DNA of 64,000 bases, taken from positions 4,836,001-4,900,000 of the forward strand of contig NC_079975.1 in NCBI RefSeq assembly GCF_029852145.1. Reading direction: 5' to 3'. This stretch comes from Microplitis mediator (taxonomy: Eukaryota; Arthropoda; Insecta; Hymenoptera; Braconidae). Below the pieces are notes generated by a model. That model did no database searches, had not been told where the DNA came from, and saw nothing but the letters and a program-made list of their open reading frames with translations. Shown here piece by piece: positions 13,017 through 27,600 of the stretch. Position 1 is the stretch's first letter, and each line of letters starts with the position of its first letter. The translations under genes and the position numbers were made by a program.

Positions 13017-13086
13017 ATTGTTTCTTATAAACTAATGAGATTAATAAATAAGGGAATAAATGGAATAGATTAATGGGAAGGAAAAA

Positions 13087-16000
13087 TTAGAGAAGAACAG
13101 ATACTACTGTTGGATGAAATGATGAACTGTTTGATGGATTGTGTGCAGAATTTGGTGATAAGTTTTCTGGAGATGTTCCGGATGATGGCAGGCAATTTGT
13201 TGATAGAGAGTCTGTGGAAGCACCAGAAGAAGCAGGATTCGGTATCATGCAAGGATTAGGTTTTGGGTTGTTTTGAGATGAAGTAGGGTTTGGATATGCG
13301 GGTTTAGGGAATAGAATTAACTCAAGTGGATTGAAGGTAAGATGGATGCCAGAATGAACGGATGAAGGTGTTGCTGATGCAGATGAAGATGGAGTTGTTG
13401 GAAGAGAATCTGGGTTCAAAGCAGATGGAGGCGCTTGTGAAGGGTTTGTTGCAATAGAAGTGTTTCGAGAAGGATTGAAGGAAGTGGAGGATGGGAAGAC
13501 ATGTGGAAATGTAGAGGTTGAATTATTATATGGATTTATGAGTGAAGGAGGCAAATGTGGAGGCGTCCTTGTTGTTGTCGTTGTAGTAGTAGAAGTTTTT
13601 GATTCGTCAGATGGCGAAGAATCATTGGAAGGGTCTATTGTTGATGATAATGTCGTATTAGAGAGAAGAGGCACAGAATTAGATGTTGCTGAAAAAAGAC
13701 TATCCACATGAGTCATCCCAGACAGATCAGTTGAAGATGTTGTTGTTGAAATTACACGCTCCGAATCGAAAGGGGTTTCATTAGACAGTATTGGAACGAC
13801 TGTGCCAGGGCCAGCTGGCGTGGTGACGATATTTACTGTAGCATTATTGGTATTATCGATCGTATTCACATCCATTGACGGTTCTGTTGTTGATACACCA
13901 GTAGCAGGCAAAGGACTGTCGGTATGAGTCGTTCCCAATGGATCAGTTGAAGTCATTGTCGTTGAAATTACGGACTCAGAATCAGTATTGGTTGTATTAG
14001 ACATTATTGGAACGACAGTGCCGAGGTCAGTTGGTGTTGTGAAATTATTTACTGTAGCATGATTAGTGTTCTCGACGGTATTCACATCCATTGACGGTTC
14101 TGTTGTTGATACTTCACCGATAGGTAGAGGACTGTCGGTTTGAACTGGTTTAGACGGATCAGTTGAAATCATTGTCGTTGAAATTACGGACTCAGAATCA
14201 GTATTGGTTGTATTAGATATTATTGGAACGACAGTGCCGAGGTCAGTTGGTGTCGTGAAATTATTTACTGTAGCATGATTAGTGTTCTCGACGGTATTCA
14301 CATCCATTGACGGTTCTGTTGTTGATCCTTTATCGATAGGTAGAGAACTGTCGGTATGAACCGGTTTAGTCGGATCAGTTGAAATCATTGTCGTTGAAAA
14401 TACGGACTCAGAATCGGTATTGGTTGTATTAGACATTATTGGAACGACAGTGCCGAAGTCAGTTGGTGTCGTGAAATTATTTACTGTAGCTTTATTGGTG
14501 TTTTCGACGGTATTCACATCCATTGACGGTTCTGTTGTTGATCCTTTATCGATAGGTAGAGAACTGTCAGTATGAACCGGTTTAGTCGGATCAGTTGAAA
14601 TCATTGTCGTTGAAATTACGGACTCAGAATCGGTATTGGTTGTATTAGACATTATTGGAACGACAGTGCCAAGGTCAGTTGGTGTTGTGAAATTATTTAC
14701 TGTAGCATGATTAGTGTTCTCGACGGTATTCAAATCCATTGACGGTTCTGTTGTTGATCCTTTATCGATAGGTAGAGAACTGTCGGTATGAACCGGTTTA
14801 GTCGGATCAGTTAAAATCATTGTCGTTGAAATTACGGACTCAGAATCGGTATTGGTTGTATTAGACATTATTGGAATGACAGTACCGAGGTCAGTTGGTG
14901 TCGTGAAATTATTTACTGTAGCATGATTAGTGTTTTCGACAGTATTCACATCCATTAACGGTTCTGTTGTTGATCCTTTATCGATAGGTAGAGAACTGTC
15001 GGTATGAACCGGTTTAGTCGGATCAGTTGAAATCATTGTCGTTGAAATTACGGACTCAGAATCGGTATTGGTTGTATTAGACATTATTGGAACGACAGTG
15101 CCGAGGTCAGTTGGTGTCGTGAAATTATTTACTGTAGCATTATTGGTGTTCTCGACGGTATTCACAACCATTGACGGTTCTGTTGTTGATACTTCACCGA
15201 TAGGTAGAGGACTGTCGGTTTGAACTGGTTTAGACGGATCAGTTGAAATCATTGTCGTTGAAATTACGGACTCAGAATCAGTATTGGTTGTATTAGATAT
15301 TATTGGAACGACAGTGCCGAGGTCAGTTGGTGTCGTGAAATTATTTACTGTAGCTTTATTGGTGTTTTCGACGGTATTCACATTCATTGACGGTTCTGTT
15401 GTTGATCCTTTATCGATAGGCAGAGGACTGTCGGTTTGAACCGGTTTAGACGGATCAGTTGAAATCATTGTCGTTGAAATTACGGACTCAGAATCGGTAT
15501 TGGTTGTATTAGACATTATTGGAACGACAGTGCCAAGGTCAGTTGGTGTTGTGAAATTATTTACTGTAGCATGATTAGTGTTCTCGACGGTATTCACATC
15601 CATTGACGGTTCTGTTGTTGATCCTTTATCGATAGGTAGAGAACTGTCGGTATGAACCGGTTTAGACGGATCAGTTGAAATCATTGTCGAAGAAATTACG
15701 GACTCAGAATCGGTATTGGTTGTATTAGACATTATTGGAATGACAGTGCCGAAGTCAGTTGGTGTCGTGAAATTATTTACTGTAGCATGATTAGTGTTCT
15801 CGACGGTATTCACATCCATTGACGGTTCTGTTGTTGATCCTTTATCGATAGGCAGAGGACTGTCGGTTTGAACCGGTTTAGACGGATCAGTTGAAATCAT
15901 TGTCGTTGAAATTACGGACTCAGAATCGGTATTGGTTGTATTAGACATTATTGGAACGACAGTGCCAAGGTCAGTTGATGTTGTGAAATTATTTACTGTA

Positions 16001-19000
16001 GCTTTATTGGTGTTTTCGACGGTATTCACATTCATTGACGGTTCTGTTGTTGATCCTTTATCGATAGGCAGAGGACTGTCGGTTTGAACCGGTTTAGACG
16101 GATCAGTTGAAATCATTGTCGTTGAAATTACGGACTCAGAATCGGTATTGGTTGTATTAGACATTATTGGAACGACAGTGCCAAGGTCAGTTGGTGTTGT
16201 GAAATTATTTACTGTAGCATGATTAGTGTTCTCGACGGTATTCACATCCATTGACGGTTCTGTTGTTGATCCTTTATCGATAGGTAGAGAACTGTCGGTA
16301 TGAACCGGTTTAGACGGATCAGTTGAAATCATTGTCGAAGAAATTACGGACTCAGAATCGGTATTGGTTGTATTAGACATTATTGGAATGACAGTGCCGA
16401 AGTCAGTTGGTGTCGTGAAATTATTTACTGTAGCATGATTAGTGTTCTCGACGGTATTCACATCCATTGACGGTTTTGTTGTTGATACTTCGCCGATAGG
16501 TAGAGAACTGTCGGTATGAACCGGTTTAGTCGGATCAGTTGAAATCATTGTCGTTGAAATTACGGACTCAGAATCGGTATTGGTTGTATTAGACATTATT
16601 GGAACGACAGTGCCGAGGTCAGTTGGTGTCGTGAAATTATTTACTGTAGCTTTATTGGTGTTTTCGACGGTATTCACATCCATTGACGGTTCTGTTGTTG
16701 ATCCTTTATCGATAGGTAGAGGACTGTCGGTTTGAACCGGTTTAGACGGATCAGTTGAAATCATTGTCGTTGAAATTACGGACTTAGAATCGGTATTGGT
16801 TGTATTAGACATTATTGGAACGACAGTGCCAAGGTCAGTTGGGGTTGTGAAATTATTTACTGTAGCATGATTAGTGTTCTCGACGGTATTCACATCCATT
16901 GACGGTTCTGTTGTTGATCCTTTATCGATAGGTAGAGAACTGTCGGTATGAACCGGTTTAGACGGATCAGTTGAAATCATTGTCGAAGAAATTACGGACT
17001 CAGAATCGGTATTGGTTGTATTAGACATTATTGGAATGACAGTGCCGAAGTCAGTTGGTGTCGTGAAATTATTTACTGTAGCATGATTAGTGTTCTCGAC
17101 GGTATTCACATCCATTGACGGTTCTGTTGTTGATCCTTTATCGATAGGCAGAGGACTGTCGGTTTGAACCGGTTTAGACGGATCAGTTGAAATCATTGTC
17201 GTTGAAATTACGGACTCAGAATCGGTATTGGTTGTATTAGACATTATTGGAACGACAGTGCCAAGGTCAGTTGATGTTGTGAAATTATTTACTGTAGCTT
17301 TATTGGTGTTTTCGACGGTATTCACATTCATTGACGGTTCTGTTGTTGATCCTTTATCGATAGGCAGAGGACTGTCGGTTTGAACCGGTTTAGACGGATC
17401 AGTTGAAATCATTGTCGTTGAAATTACGGACTCAGAATCGGTATTGGTTGTATTAGACATTATTGGAACGACAGTGCCAAGGTCAGTTGGTGTTGTGAAA
17501 TTATTTACTGTAGCATGATTAGTGTTCTCGACGGTATTCACATCCATTGACGGTTCTGTTGTTGATCCTTTATCGATAGGTAGAGAACTGTCGGTATGAA
17601 CCGGTTTAGACGGATCAGTTGAAATCATTGTCGAAGAAATTACGGACTCAGAATCGGTATTGGTTGTATTAGACATTATTGGAATGACAGTGCCGAAGTC
17701 AGTTGGTGTCGTGAAATTATTTACTGTAGCATGATTAGTGTTCTCGACGGTATTCACATCCATTGACGGTTTTGTTGTTGATACTTCGCCGATAGGTAGA
17801 GAACTGTCGGTATGAACCGGTTTAGTCGGATCAGTTGAAATCATTGTCGTTGAAATTACGGACTCAGAATCGGTATTGGTTGTATTAGACATTATTGGAA
17901 CGACAGTGCCGAGGTCAGTTGGTGTCGTGAAATTATTTACTGTAGCTTTATTGGTGTTTTCGACGGTATTCACATCCATTGACGGTTCTGTTGTTGATCC
18001 TTTATCGATAGGTAGAGGACTGTCGGTTTGAACCGGTTTAGACGGATCAGTTGAAATCATTGTCGTTGAAATTACGGACTTAGAATCGGTATTGGTTGTA
18101 TTAGACATTATTGGAACGACAGTGCCAAGGTCAGTTGGGGTTGTGAAATTATTTACTGTAGCATGATTAGTGTTCTCGACGGTATTCACATCCATTGACG
18201 GTTCTGTTGTTGATCCTTTATCGATAGGTAGAGAACTGTCGGTATGAACCGGTTTAGTCAGATCAGTTGAAATCATTGTCGTTGAAATTACGGACTCAGA
18301 ATCGGTATTGGTTGTATTAGAAATTATTGGACCGACAGTGCCGAGATCAGTTGGTGTAGTGAAATTATTTACTGTAGCATTATTAGAATTATCGATCGTA
18401 TTCATATTTATTGATGGCTCTGTTGTTGATACATCTGTTGCAGGCGAAGGTCTGTCGGTATGAGTCGTTCCAGACGGATCAGTTAAAGTCATTGTCGTTG
18501 AAATTACGGACTCTGAATCAGTATGGGTTTTATTCGACAGTATTGGTACGACTGTGTCAAGGCCAGTTGGTGTTGTGAAATGATTTACTGTAGCATTATT
18601 AGTATTATCGATCGTATTTATATTTATTGATGGCTCTGTTATTGCTACTTCAGTGACAGGTGAAGGACTGTCGGTATGAGTCGTTCCCAATGGATCAGTT
18701 GAAGTCATTGTCGTTGAAATTACGTGCTTAGAATCGGTATTGGTTCTATTAGACAGTATTGGGACGACTGTATCAAGGCCAGTTGGTGTGGTGAAATCAT
18801 TTACGGAAGCATTATTGGTGTTATCGATCGTATTTACATCCATTGACGGTTCTGTTGTCGATACATCAGTGTCAGGCGAAGGACTGTCGGTATGAGTCGT
18901 TCCAGACGGATCAGTTGGAGTCATTGTCACCTTTTGACTATCCAAACCCAAACTATCTCTATTCAGAATGGGTGGCACATTCGTTGGAGATTTGGGTGTC

Positions 19001-21534
19001 AATAACGAAATTACTGTAGTTGTATCTTCTGACTTTGTTGTCATCCATGTATTATTAGAGGATTCTGTCGTGGCCATTGGCGAATCTGATGTCAAATTAT
19101 TTATATCACTAGTCATTGAAATATCAGCAGGAGTTTTGGTTGTCGATACTAATCTTTCAACAGATTTAAGAGTCGAAGACATTGTCAGTAAAATTGAAGT
19201 AGTGGTTGTAATTATTTCAGTATCATGATTTATTGGAATTGAATGGGGATTTTCTGTCGTCGTTGTAAATAATTCTTCGTTCAAAAGTGTTGTTGTTTCC
19301 TTGGTTGAATCTGTAGCTGGATTCTTTTCCAATCTCGCGAATGTAGAATTAGAAGCTGTTGTATTGTTTGTCAATTCCATCGGTAATGTTGTCTCTTCTG
19401 GAGATGTTGTCGTTGAAGTGGTTAGAGTAGAATTTTCGGTCGAAACTATTGATGAGTCTGTTATTGTCTCCGAGGACGGTGATTCAAATGAAGTTTGCGA
19501 ATCATAAGATATCTGTTCCATTATCTTTTCAAATACTCTGTTACAATTTACGATCTTGCTGAATACACTCAAGTTTTGTAACTGCAAATAAAATCACATG
19601 TTCTGTATTATTTCCGTTATATTTCTTCGTTTGTCGTATTTATAAAATATTCAACATTTACTTACATTCTTTAGCTTAAAATAAACATTACATACATAGG
19701 TCTTAAATTGTTTGCTATGAACAAAATCAGTGGGTGACTCCGTAGATCCACTTTGATTTGCTTGCTGTTAAATAAAATTTTTTAATATGATTGATTGCTC
19801 CATTTATTAAATAAATGCTGCCTTAGATAATTGAAAATTTATTATCCATCCAATGACTTACAATTTTCTGTTTCGATTCCTTTCTAATACGAATTCTTTC
19901 TAATACCAACTTTATAGTTTGTGGAGATAATTGATTTTCAACTTGAACATCTTTTATCGCATTCAATTGTCTCGGCAACGATAGATCATTTTTTATTTCC
20001 CAATTTTGTGAATTTTCTTCCTCTAAAACCTGAAAATAGAATCACATGTATTTCTGCTATAGCTATAACTCTACTATATATTATTTGATTATTTCTATTG
20101 CTATATTCCTGTTCAACTATAGTATATAATTTGAATAATTTAATTTTCGAGTGTTTTTTTGTTTTTAAGAGAGTTCTGACAGCTTTATCTCAAAAATTAT
20201 TTTATTTTTAAATTTTTATATATTATTTTGATCAAAAATTTTTGAAATCAGTCGTTTTTCAAAACTTCGAATGAAAATAATTTACCTCAATTTTTAGGTC
20301 TTTAACTCAAACGGTATTCGAGAAAAACCTGTTTTTTCGAAATTATTTTTATTTTTATAGTCAAATCCAAAATTATTCAATGATGATTTTTTCCCAAATT
20401 CTTACGAGTCCAAAACATGAAAAAATCACATGATCATGATTCTCAAACGGAAAGCCGATTTCTAACGGAGAAAAGAAAATTATAATCTTTTTTTTTTAGC
20501 CTTTTGAAGTATGTCACTCATTAAAATTCATCAGAAAATGTCTTTTATACTCCTCTATACTTAGAATTCCTGATATATTTTTTTGAACTTTTTAAAGTTG
20601 TGGAACAATTAAAAAAAATTTAAAAACTCATTTTTTCCTTAAAATCTTGCGTTTTAAGGAACTTCTATTTTTTTCTAGTACAAGTAAATACGTAAAAATT
20701 TTTTTCATTATAATTTTTTTTTTCGGTATCAAAATTCAAAATATTTCCCAATAGTATGAAAAAAATATAAGTATTACCTTTAAGTATCTTTTAAATCATT
20801 ATTAACTCTTCTAATTACTTTAGGCTACTGATTGTTAATGTTTATCTGTTGCAAAGATATGTTTTTGGTAAAAAAAAAAAAATTTTCGACGTATTTATTT
20901 GTACTAAAAAAAAATGTAAGTTTGTTAAAACGCAAGATTTTAAGGAAAAAATGAGTTTTTAATTTTTTTTTAAATTGTTCCACCACTAAAAAAAATTTTA
21001 AAAAATTCTTGAGTATAGAGGAGTATAAAAGACATTTTCTGACGAATTTTGATGAGTGACATCTCAAAAAGGCAAAAAAAAAAAGATTATATTTTTCTTT
21101 TCTCCGTTAAAAATCGGCTTTCCGTTTGAGAATCATAATCATATGATTTTTCTATGTTTTTGACTCGTAAGAATTAAGAAAAAAATCATCGAATAATTTC
21201 GAATTTCACTATAAAAATAAAAATAATTTCGAAAGAACAGGTTTTTTTGAAATTTCCGAATACCATTTGAATTAAAGAGCTAAAAATTGAGGTGAATTAT
21301 TTTCATTCGACACCAAATCGATCCCCTAGGTATGAGTCAAAAAAGCCATGGGGGCAGAATTTCCATATTAACCCGGCTATACACTTTATCACTATTATCC
21401 TCTATCATTCTTCAAAACATATACTTTTCAAAAATATAATCGTTGTAAATAAAGAAATTAATAAGAAAATTTTTTACCTGACAATTTATCCCAGCAAGTA
21501 AAATAAGTATAAGTATACGTAATAACATTTTCAT
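13087..21534 (-). CDS. Secreted mucin-like Thr/Ser-rich repeat protein (four exons)
   Basis: Four exons joined by GT-AG introns, all phase 0: exon 1 21534-21478, exon 2 20029-19862, exon 3 19764-19696, exon 4 19581-13087 (TAA at 13087-13089). The product is about 2262 residues. Residues 1-19 (MKMLLRILILILLAGINCQ) are a signal peptide occupying exon 1. Residues 20-98 are a charged non-repetitive region I do not recognise. A Thr/Ser-rich stretch follows, then about 24 copies of a 72-residue repeat (motifs NNFTTPTD, PIMSNTTNTDSES, STTEPSMDVNT), each with at least two N-glycosylation sequons (NFT, NTT) and many O-glycosylation candidates. The end is a Pro/Ser-rich tail of about 200 residues holding two of the very few cysteines. 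No membrane segment is seen apart from the signal. Mucin-like secretion is an inference from composition; the family is not identified. The donors GTAAAA, GTAAGT and GTATGT and the CAG acceptors were read by eye. Intron 1 holds a long foldback. AATAAA lies downstream at 13011-13016 and 12994-12999. Confidence 0.85.
13740..18950 (-). repeat. 216-bp tandem coding repeat, about 24 copies
   Basis: Tandem units of exactly 216 bp (72 codons) within exon 4 of the mucin-like gene; for example, the same GGAACGACAGTGCC-type stretch recurs at 14005, 14221 and onward. Outer copies (13.74-14.0 and 18.3-18.95 kb) are diverged and central ones nearly identical, which is the usual mark of ongoing homogenisation. 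A second level exists: rare variants (GTTGATGTT near 15971 and 17267; GTTGGGGTT near 16831 and 18127; the TTTTGTTGTTGATACTTCG variant near 16470 and 17766) recur 1296 bp apart, which equals six units. Confidence 0.95.
20267..21310. mobile_element. Long foldback (inverted-repeat) element in intron 1 of the mucin-like gene
   Basis: The left arm (20267-20656) and right arm (20926-21310) are reverse complements over about 385 bp with scattered mismatches and small indels. They surround a spacer of about 270 bp. The ends read TCGAATGAAAATAATT and AATTATTTTCATTCGA. The element has no credible ORF. It lies entirely inside intron 1 (21477-20030), so the pre-mRNA would carry a long near-perfect hairpin. 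Confidence 0.85.
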
Positions 21535-21597
21535 TCAGTATTTCACACATGTAACGACAACTAGTTTACTATAATTCACTTCCTCAGGAAATACAAT

Positions 21598-21633
21598 ACT
21601 GCCTTCAAAAAGGGATTTCCTTGATCTTATATA
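21598..21633 (-). promoter_or_regulatory. TATA box and initiator of the mucin-like gene
   Basis: On the minus strand TATATAAG (21633-21626) lies about 33 bp upstream of the A of GCAGTA (A at 21600), which matches an arthropod TCAGT-type initiator. This implies a 5' UTR of about 66 nt before the ATG at 21534. Spacing and motifs fit a focused core promoter; the start site itself is inferred. Confidence 0.6.
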
Positions 21634-24600
21634 ACTTCATTATCTTTACAACCAAATTCGGAGAGACGATTTCTTATGAACATTTTTTTTATCATTTTCC
21701 TTGGCATTGTGAGTTACAAAATAACTAACAATAAAATTTAGTATCAAGAAACAAGTTTATTGTTTAATAAACAATATTTATTAATTGATACTACCGAGTG
21801 GAAACTCATCTTGTTCTGTAATCTAAAATAATTATCACATCACGTGACTTAGGTCCCGAACTATCACTAGATAAATATATAAAATTTATCTGAAAATAGA
21901 ACGGGTTATTTTTTATCGGTCATTTAAAATTTCATTTTTAGATAACAATATTTTTTTTTTTCGTATGGATTTAATTTTGAATGTAGTGGGTAATTTAATT
22001 TAAAATGAAAATATTTTTAGTAATATATATGAATGAGATAAAACTCTATTAGCAGGAAACTAAAAATGTCTGTGAATGTTTTAAACGAACAAACTAATTG
22101 ACATTACGCAGATGGAGATGGATAAAGTTGAGGTGTTGGTGGTATCAATTTTAGTTGCGCGTATACTAGGATAAATAAACTATGTATTCGAGCATTCCCA
22201 CACGTCGACTCAGATGTTAAAAAAAAAAAAAAGAAAAATTAGACAGTGTAGAGATAATATTTTTTTATTTTCAATTTACATCTATTTTGTAGATCATAAA
22301 TATTTTTAAATTAGTCATAATATTTATTCATCAGAAAATAGTTAAATCCTCAATTTTTTCATCAATGCTTATTAATATCACTATCATGAAAATTTATAAA
22401 GGAATTCAAAAAATTCCAGGAAAAAAATTCGATCCTGAAGTCAGCAGACTAAAAGATTTCCGGTTTTTTTTTATCGACAAATTAGTTGCCAAGTTGCTAA
22501 AAAAACAGTGTTCTAATCGATTCTGAGAACGTGACATTAAAATGGAAATAACTAAAAGAGAATGCAGAATTTAACAAAAATTTATCAAAGATAATTTGTA
22601 AGAAATAAAATTGTCTACAAAAAAGATTCTACGGCATTTTATGATAAGTCCGAAAGTTTCGCCGGAAAAGTAAAAAGATCTCGAAATTTACTCTAACGTG
22701 ACTTCAAGCTCCAATAACTTTTGAACAAATGGATTTATCAAAAAATGAAAAGAGACTTTTTTTGTAGAGCATTCAATTTCCTACAAAAAACTGTATCGAG
22801 AATTTCTAAATTTTCATTAGTTGACATGGTATAAAATTCAGAACGAGCAAAAACAAGTTCTTCGAATTATATCAAACTTTGACATCAGATATCTCGTGAA
22901 TGGTTGAATTTATGCAAAAATCATAAAAGAACTTTTTTGTAGATCAGTAAATTAGCTACAAAGTTTTTCAAAAGAGACTTTTTGTATCTTGATTTTTTCG
23001 GAACTTATGTATTTTTTACCATGTTACTAAATAAAAAATCGAAAATTATCAATAGCCACCTCTAAATATCAATATTAAGAGCTCAAATTTTAACTGTCAT
23101 CATATTTTAAGATACCCTTTCGATTTTTCAATGTTCGTAAAAAAAAAAAATAGTCTCCTAATTTTGAAACAGTCTAATATACATATGATATATCCGTAGA
23201 TATTAATATATTTTCTTTTCATTTGAAAACTACATCCCCTTTATTTATTTTCTTATACTGTTTTCAATATAAAAATATTTTCATCATCTATGTTTTAAAA
23301 AAACCATCAGTAAGATTCATAATTCATAACAAAAAAAAAAAAACATTATCATTTTTTAGATATATATGTACAGTTCTTATAAACGAAAACATTAAGTGAG
23401 ATTTTTGTTAGATAATTTTCTTAATTTTAAGAGTTCAACGACTTTACTTTTGTTATCAGGCATAAAGCTTATCGAAGGTTCAAGTAATTCGGTCGCATAT
23501 AGTATCAGCTGCACTAAGAGATAAAAAAAAATGACTCTTATTAATTAAAAAAAATTTCAACACTCTTTTTTTTGAGTTGGGAAGTTACTACACGTTAGTT
23601 ATATAGTATATATAGATATAAATATATATATATAGTGTATAGTGAATCTCACACCCTCCGGTGATTCCGGTCTGTGCCAACATCCGGAAATCCGTGAATC
23701 CCCATAGAGAATCCACCAAGCATGGAACATAAGCGTAGGGTTACCACGATATTTTTTTGTATATATGTATATGTATATATCTATATATGTATATTCTATC
23801 TTACTCATACTTTACACACCCGATTATGATGAGTATAAAAAATACCGAGGGTCTGAATTATTATATTGATAGAAAAGTGAGTGTGATAAAGATCAAGACA
23901 GTTAAAACGACTATAAAAGAAAAGAGATATTAGATATAAATATATAATGTATGAGAGCAAAAGACATTAGGCGATGAATTCTAGACGCACGATTATGATT
24001 TAGTTTCAAGGGAAAATTCGGGGGACAAAATCTTTGTCCTCTCACGCGGTGATTGCTTACATTATTTATGATAATGTCTTTTTTGTGAATTCGACACTAC
24101 AGGATTAAAATTTTTAAATATTTTGTTTACTAATTTTTATTTTTTAATTTTAAGTTTTGTTGGAATAACTATTATTTAGTTAAAGTGACAAAATTAAAAG
24201 CTAGAGAGATTTCATTGAGATAGAGAGAGTATTAGTTAAAGTCCACGTGCGTATCACAGGTTATATGGGGCATGGAGAAATATAGGGGATGAACGTGTCA
24301 CGAGCAGCCCCACGAGCCTAGTTATGAGCTCGGTTGAGGGTGGTTTAGCAATCATTTCCTCTTTATTTCCTATCTCTGTCTCTTTCATTCTCTCTTGTTT
24401 TTCAGTCAGTATATAGATATAAACTTGACAAAGTATCAAATCGCCTTGTTGACCCGAGAGTATCATAATCGACTTCTCCCGCCTTTAGTTAATCGACCGA
24501 GGAATATATACAACTATAAGACTTTATTGAAATATTATTGGAAGCTACAAAAAATTATTATTTATCATAAAGAATTTAGTAACAGATCAAAAATATGTTA

Positions 24601-27600
24601 AGCAATTAATTAGTCACTTACAACAAATCAGTAGGTAATTAAAAGATAGAAGATAATAAGTAAATATTTTTTGAAAATAATTAAGTTATAGAGCATTGAA
24701 AATGGAAATTTTTTTTTTTTTAGAGTTATAGATTTGATGAACTTTACGTTGGTCGTCGAAAAAAAAATAGACACGAATTTCTTTGCATAAAAATATTAGA
24801 TGCGAAATTTACGAATATAATTAAAATAATTTTCCTTGAAATTACCTGTAGCATTGAAATAATTTTTTTTTTCGATGTTAATGTCGATGGACACATTAAT
24901 ATTATGCACAGAATGCACAGGATCAAAAAAAATTAGCAAGCAAAAAAAACTCATTGGACCCCCATCACGACCCTGAAACGACTTTACGGGAATTATACAG
25001 CGAGAAATTGGGGAGATATGTAGCCGCTAAATGCGATGTGGTCATCCGTCACTCGAGTGAGATCTTTGCAGGTGTTTCACCTACACACATTTTTATTCTG
25101 CCTTCACATCATTTCTCTACACCTTCATTTCTATAAATGTGTTGCGAATCCATTAAATATGTGTATCAATAAAGCACCGCCCGCAACATGAAAAAGTCCG
25201 CGGAAAAATAATATTTTTTGAATGAATGTGTGGCTCAAAAAAATGATAATAAAAATAATAAAGATAAAATAAATGATGAAACTGAGCAAAAAAAAAAAAC
25301 CTTGGAATGCATTGTAAAAAAAAACTCATTAAAAGCTCGCAAAGAGGACTACATGAGGATCCCAATGATCCTGATCCTAGTAGACAGGCTGGAGCCGCTT
25401 TCACAGAACCTATTCTCAGAAGTGGATCGTTCATTTCAGGCTACGCCTACCTGGACAGGTGCTCTTGCTATTGTAAATTCATATACATGAGATTTAAAAA
25501 AAACTCGACAATGTCAAAAATTCATTTGAATTATTGTACTTTTTTTCCTTCGAAAATTTTTACTTACTTTATTACCATTATATTCTTTCGATACCCGAAA
25601 ATATTATTGTGTTCTTAATGATTTTTCTTTGTTCACCAAATTCCCACGAAATGAAAAATCGGATTTCGAAGTAAAAATATAATAAATCAATTCTCTTATA
25701 AATTTAAATCAAAACAAATTTTTAAAAAGTGTAATTATTAATTTATTAATTCATTAAAAAAATTGCATTTTATAATCATGCATTAATTAATTTTGAATTA
25801 TATAAAATTTTGAAAAAATTGTTAATGTCATTAACGCTTGAGATGTGTAGGTGTGAAAAAAATCATGGAATTATTTATGAAGTAGTCTTAATATTTTTTT
25901 GTGAGTTCTCACGCCTGATAATTACCGGAAAATTTTTTAGCAGCTCTGGCCACCAGTCATGAGAAAATAAATCTTTTTGTCTTAATCGATTTTTAAACTC
26001 TACAAATTATCGATAGTCTTTTTCAATTATTTTTTTTTATTCTCACGCTCAGTAGCAGATAATTTTCTACCTAATTGTCTTAGGAAAATTTTGAAAAATT
26101 AACACTTGCAGTAATTGATTTTTTTAGTAAATTCTCACGTTCAATTCTATGAAAAAAAATTTTCTTTTACTTCAATTTTTATTTTTAGAGCAACGATACT
26201 ATTATACTAAAGTTAGCCGACGTCTTAAAATTTTTAGATTTTTTTAAAAACGCGAATTATAAAAAAATAAATATTTTTAAAAATTGCACTTACAGTTTTG
26301 TAAATTTATAACACGTGCATATTTTTATTTATTTATTTTTTTTTTTTTTGTATGACTTATTAAAAAAAAAACGAAAATCGCTAATCGTCTGTTAATTCAG
26401 GATCATTTTATACTATAGAAATTAAAAAAAATTTTTTAAGTCGAGTAATTTGTGAAACAACAGAATTTTTTTGATGATAAAAAAGTCAATTAATAATATA
26501 TATATACAAAGAAGAAAAAAAGATAGTTAAATATATATATAGCATAGAGCAATGAAACATATAACGATGGACCGTAACGGAAATGATAAACGACCACGGA
26601 CTTCATAACGTAAACGACCGAATGATACACTCACCGATTTCATTGTCCTGCTAAAGTTTTCCACGCACTTTTTTCCATTGTCATTGTATCTGTATTATTG
26701 TTATTATATATGTATATATATGTGTATATGTATATGTGGATTTCAAGTGTAGGCGTAGGCGAAATAAGCCGAAGAGAATGTGTATATAAGGTGTATGTTA
26801 TATATACGTTTTCATAGTGACATTTCAAATCGAGAGTAAGGCAAAGTACCTTTTCGCACCTTGTACCGGGGTATTATTCCTGGGGCGTGGATGAGTAGCG
26901 TTTAAAATAAAAATCATTTGAGTAGGTTAAGGTCTCTGCATCAAAGGCCAACACACATTTTATTGTATCTTTCATATTCTCTCTGTCTCTCTCTCTTTAT
27001 TCATCTTGAGTTGCGTGATGTTGTGTGATATTCTTCTTTAATACCAAAACGAATCAAAAAGGCATTCGGATAACTTTTCCTAAAAATATGACAATGCATT
27101 AACCTTTTTTCGATTTTTTACACAATAAATACTTTAATTAATTTTTTATTTCAATTTTAAATTTTTTTTCTTTTCAAAAAAAACTTATTGAAAAGCAATA
27201 TTGAAAATCCATTTATCTTTTTTTTTAAAATGAATAAAATTTTTCATTATTTTTTAAAAATTACCAAAATAAAAATATTGGAACGTTTTTACAATTCAAC
27301 TGACATCAATACATTTCATTAAAAGAAATGTTTATTGACATTCCTTGCCCATATATACATTAAAAAAAAAAAATATATACTGCGAATTAGATTTAGTTTT
27401 CTCATCAAAATTGCCTTTGACTCAACGACACCGAATATTTGAATGCAATGTGTTCGTTTGATCGGATGGACGGTAGTTCGCACATATTTTTTTTATCAGT
27501 TTGTATGCTTTTGTATTTTGTGTTATGATGGTGAATGAAATTCTATTTATTTTATTTCCTACACAATCTTATGGTATGTCAAAGTCATTAAATAGAGCCT

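Larger units (their letters stand above)
7801..13086. other. Gene desert with microsatellites and GC-richer islands
   Basis: No gene recognised. AT dinucleotide runs lie at 8608-8654 and 9106-9131. Islands at 10100-10360, 10590-10760, 11370-11540 and 12030-12200 are clearly richer in GC than the surroundings and could be conserved regulatory DNA or untranslated exons of a gene outside the window. Confidence 0.45.

Noticed and set aside
24950..25490. Possible coding exons (..PETTLRELYSEKLGRY.. and ..DPSRQAGAAFTEP..)
   Set aside because: Frames are short, splice partners are not convincing, and I recognise no family; kept only as a GC-richer island.
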